DNA of 6,640 nt from Chloroflexota bacterium (GTDB taxonomy: Bacteria > Chloroflexota > Anaerolineae > 4572-78 > J111): NCBI GenBank assembly GCA_003695455.1, contig RFJF01000073.1, forward strand, positions 1-6,640, written 5' to 3'. Made by a program: the position numbers and the translations under genes. The notes beneath the pieces are model-generated. The model was not told the DNA's origin. It made no database searches and saw only the letters and a program-made list of their open reading frames with translations. Below, in pieces: positions 4,694 through 6,640 of the stretch (positions within the stretch are counted from its first letter, which is position 1; each line of letters starts with the position of its first letter).

Positions 4694-6640
4694 TGATAAA
4701 GAAACACCTTATTTTTGCCGTATGTGCTTTTTTGCTGTCTGCGCTCGCGCTTGCCGGGGTCAGAGTTGATGCGTCCGGGTCGCCGGGTTTAACGGCCACC
4801 GCCACCCCAACCCGCGCCACAACGCCCCTGACCGGCACCCTCACCCTGACAACCACATCCACCATCAGCCAAACCGCAACGCCCCGCTGGAAAGTATTTA
4901 CCAACGCCAACTGCACCAGAGATATGGTCATTGTGGGCGATACATTGTGGGCCGCAACCTGCGGCGGCGTGGTCCGGTGGGATATCCCCAGCGGCGCCTA
5001 CCAAAAATACACCACCGCCGATGGTCTGTTCAACAACATCATCGAACATATTGCCGCCGATGAGCGCGGGCAGGTGTGGGTTAGCTACGGCAAGTTGGGA
5101 GCCAACGGAAATTTGCAGGCCATCGGCCATTTTGACGGCAGCCGCTGGGCCAACATCACCGGGCAGGGGCTGAACCAACCCCTGCGCCAGGTCAATGATT
5201 TGGCTGTTGACCGTGCGGGGCAGGTGTGGCTGGCCTACCAATTAACTACAACGCCGCTGGCAATGTTTAACGGGCAGAACTGGACCAACTTTGGCAAACC
5301 GGACGGGCTGCCCCCCTTGCCCGCCAGAGCGCTGCTGGCCGGCAGCGACGGCCGGGTGTGGGCTGTTTTTGGCTCAACCGTGGCCGTGTTTGATGGAACA
5401 ACGTGGCAAACCTACGACTCCACAGAAACCGGCCTCAGCGTAACAACCAACGCCATGAGTCAGGATGGGCAGGGACGCATCTGGTTTAGCAGCGCCGACG
5501 GGTTGACTCGTTTTGACGGTCAACACTGGGTGCAGTTTCCTGCCGCTGCCGCCAATGGCCCGTCTATACTTGCGGCTGATGACCAGGGCGGCGTATGGGT
5601 TGCAACCGAACCGGGCTTGCTCCGTCATTTTGACGGTCAAACCTGGCACAACTACACCACAAAAGATGGTATGCCGGCTACTGCAATAACAAATCTGGCA
5701 ACCGATGAAACCGGCCGGCTTTGGCTGACTACCTATGAAGGCCTGGCGATTGTTTTTGACGGGCAGGACGCCGCCAAACTGGTTACTGACGACCTTCTGC
5801 CGGGCAACGCTGTTTCGGCGCTCGACATCAGCCCCAATGGCGAAATTTGGGTGGTTGCCGGCAGGCAAGTCACCCAACTCAGCCCCACGGCTGAGGGAGA
5901 GTACCGCGCCACCATCCACACCCAGCCCGGCAAACTGCGTCGGGGCACCACGTTCGACCACGATTCGCAGGGGCGCATCTGGATGATCAACAAGTCAGGC
6001 GCGGTTTCTGTGTTCAACGGGCACACATGGCGGGACTACCCCAAAATTAACGGTACTGACTACAAGTCCGGCAGACCGCTGGTTGACTCGGCTGGCCGGG
6101 TGTGGGTGACGCTGGGCAACGCCCTGGCAATGCTGGATGGGGACAGGTGGCAGGTGTTTGATCCTCCCCCGGAATGGCCCGCCGGGTGGGCCGGCGATTT
6201 GGTCGAAGGTCCGGCCGGGGACATTTGGCGGATAAACCGGAGCAGAGGGCTGGGCCATTTTGACGGTCAGAAGTGGAACCTGCGGCCATACGCGGAAATC
6301 AGTCCCGCCTTGAAAGAGGTTGATACCATTGCGTTTGACGGGCAAGGGCGGTTGTGGCTGGCCAAAGGATATCGCAGCTATGACAATTCTCCGTGGGGTG
6401 TTTGGGTTGACGATGGCACATCAGTCACCCACTATGGCCAACGGGACGGTTTGGCCCAGGAACGGATTACCACACTGACCGGCGACGCAGACGGCCACAT
6501 CTGGGTGGGTTACGACAGCACCTTCACCCAATCCCGGCAGCCGTATGCCGCCGGTTACTTTGACGGCGAGACCTGGTACACCTACATTCTGCCGCACGGA
6601 CTGGCCGGGCCGCAGGTCAATCACATTGCCGTTGACAACG
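4690..6640 (+). CDS. Large secreted beta-propeller protein, Reg_prop-type repeats (partial, 3' end cut)
   Basis: The frame is open from ATG 4690 to the right edge: 650 full codons and no stop. ATG 4693 is an equally possible start. Residues 1-22 form a signal peptide (MMIKK, hydrophobic core, A-L-A before G23). C12 is inside the core, not a lipobox. Residues 35-64 are a Thr-rich linker, 15 Thr in 30. From about residue 66 there are 13 propeller units. Each follows the pattern D-x-x-G-x-[VIL]-W, a strand, then F-D-G-x-x-W, and often D-G-L. The anchoring Trp fall at 87, 130, 180, 224, 265, 303, 345, 387, 431, 472, 513, 556 and 605, spaced 38-50 residues apart (mean about 43). This is the two-component-regulator propeller (Reg_prop) type. 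In hybrid two-component sensors such repeats form the periplasmic ligand-binding part, commonly two seven-bladed propellers. The output region, if any (histidine kinase, GGDEF or none), lies beyond the window. Its start overlaps the preceding stop (ATGA) and has only a weak ribosome site, suggesting translational coupling. Confidence 0.93.
   Translation, partial: MMIKKHLIFAVCAFLLSALALAGVRVDASGSPGLTATATPTRATTPLTGTLTLTTTSTISQTATPRWKVFTNANCTRDMVIVGDTLWAATCGGVVRWDIPSGAYQKYTTADGLFNNIIEHIAADERGQVWVSYGKLGANGNLQAIGHFDGSRWANITGQGLNQPLRQVNDLAVDRAGQVWLAYQLTTTPLAMFNGQNWTNFGKPDGLPPLPARALLAGSDGRVWAVFGSTVAVFDGTTWQTYDSTETGLSVTTNAMSQDGQGRIWFSSADGLTRFDGQHWVQFPAAAANGPSILAADDQGGVWVATEPGLLRHFDGQTWHNYTTKDGMPATAITNLATDETGRLWLTTYEGLAIVFDGQDAAKLVTDDLLPGNAVSALDISPNGEIWVVAGRQVTQLSPTAEGEYRATIHTQPGKLRRGTTFDHDSQGRIWMINKSGAVSVFNGHTWRDYPKINGTDYKSGRPLVDSAGRVWVTLGNALAMLDGDRWQVFDPPPEWPAGWAGDLVEGPAGDIWRINRSRGLGHFDGQKWNLRPYAEISPALKEVDTIAFDGQGRLWLAKGYRSYDNSPWGVWVDDGTSVTHYGQRDGLAQERITTLTGDADGHIWVGYDSTFTQSRQPYAAGYFDGETWYTYILPHGLAGPQVNHIAVDN
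4936..6640 (+). repeat. Protein-level tandem propeller units (13 visible)
   Basis: Thirteen units carry G-x-[VIL]-W or a close variant (GDTLW in the first), with Trp codons at 4948, 5077, 5227, 5359, 5482, 5596, 5722, 5848, 5980, 6103, 6226, 6355 and 6502. The F-D-G element is present in most units. It is F-N-G in units 3 and 9, L-D-G in unit 10, and lost or altered in units 1, 8 and 12. Some copies are still close at DNA level: TTTTGACGGTCA occurs at 5511-5522, 5628-5639 and 6258-6269. The last visible residues, VNHIAVDN, look like the lead-in to a fourteenth unit. Confidence 0.88.

Noticed and set aside
4690..4725. Lipobox at C12 of the propeller protein
   Set aside because: The residues before Cys are F-A-V, the -1 position is not Gly/Ala/Ser, and the Cys lies in the middle of the hydrophobic core. 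A signal peptidase I site at ALA-G fits better.
1..6640. CRISPR array, insertion sequence, integrase or attachment site
   Set aside because: No regularly spaced 23-47-bp repeats with unique spacers, no transposase or recombinase motifs, and no terminal inverted repeats were found. The only regular repeats are the short ones before pgk and the protein repeats of the propeller.

Overview
The window reads as bacterial chromosome with every supported gene on the + strand. It is moderately GC-rich: one 60-base line inside pgk counts to 39 of 60 GC. The combination of secreted proteins with Thr-rich linkers, a LysM protein, a long Reg_prop-type beta-propeller protein and a LolA/LppX-like lipoprotein-type domain resembles environmental Chloroflexota (Anaerolineae-like) genomes. 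That assignment is an inference from gene style. Nothing in the window proves the taxon.

Layout. (1) Positions 1-757 hold the 3' end of a gene for a probable envelope protein with a LolA/LppX-like beta-rich domain. (2) Positions 758-858 are a short repeat-rich spacer with a possible promoter and a good ribosome binding site. (3) Positions 859-2043 are a complete phosphoglycerate kinase gene (pgk). (4) Positions 2044-2472 hold no credible protein gene. They contain a hairpin, a strong intrinsic terminator (2157-2192), a well-formed extended -10 promoter (2242-2271) and a leader of about 195 nt. (5) Positions 2473-6640 are a tight co-directional cluster of four genes: a 73-residue acidic protein with a C-terminal membrane helix; a secreted LysM protein with an EF-hand-like calcium loop; a 294-residue protein I do not recognise; and a large secreted beta-propeller protein that runs off the right edge. 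Gaps are 37 nt and 18 nt, followed by a 4-nt ATGA overlap.

How it fits together. pgk is a housekeeping glycolysis gene, insulated from what follows by its terminator. The four downstream genes look like one transcription unit driven by the 2242-2271 promoter. Three of the four products carry export or membrane signals: a tail-type membrane helix, a signal peptide plus LysM, and a signal peptide plus Thr-rich linker and propeller. The likely theme is a cell-surface module. LysM would bind peptidoglycan and the propeller would bind a ligand or form an extracellular scaffold. The function is not established, and the 294-residue protein is the main unknown.

The most notable item is the open-ended reading frame from 4690 to the window edge: at least 650 codons without a stop and 13 regularly spaced propeller units. 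It is the largest gene here.
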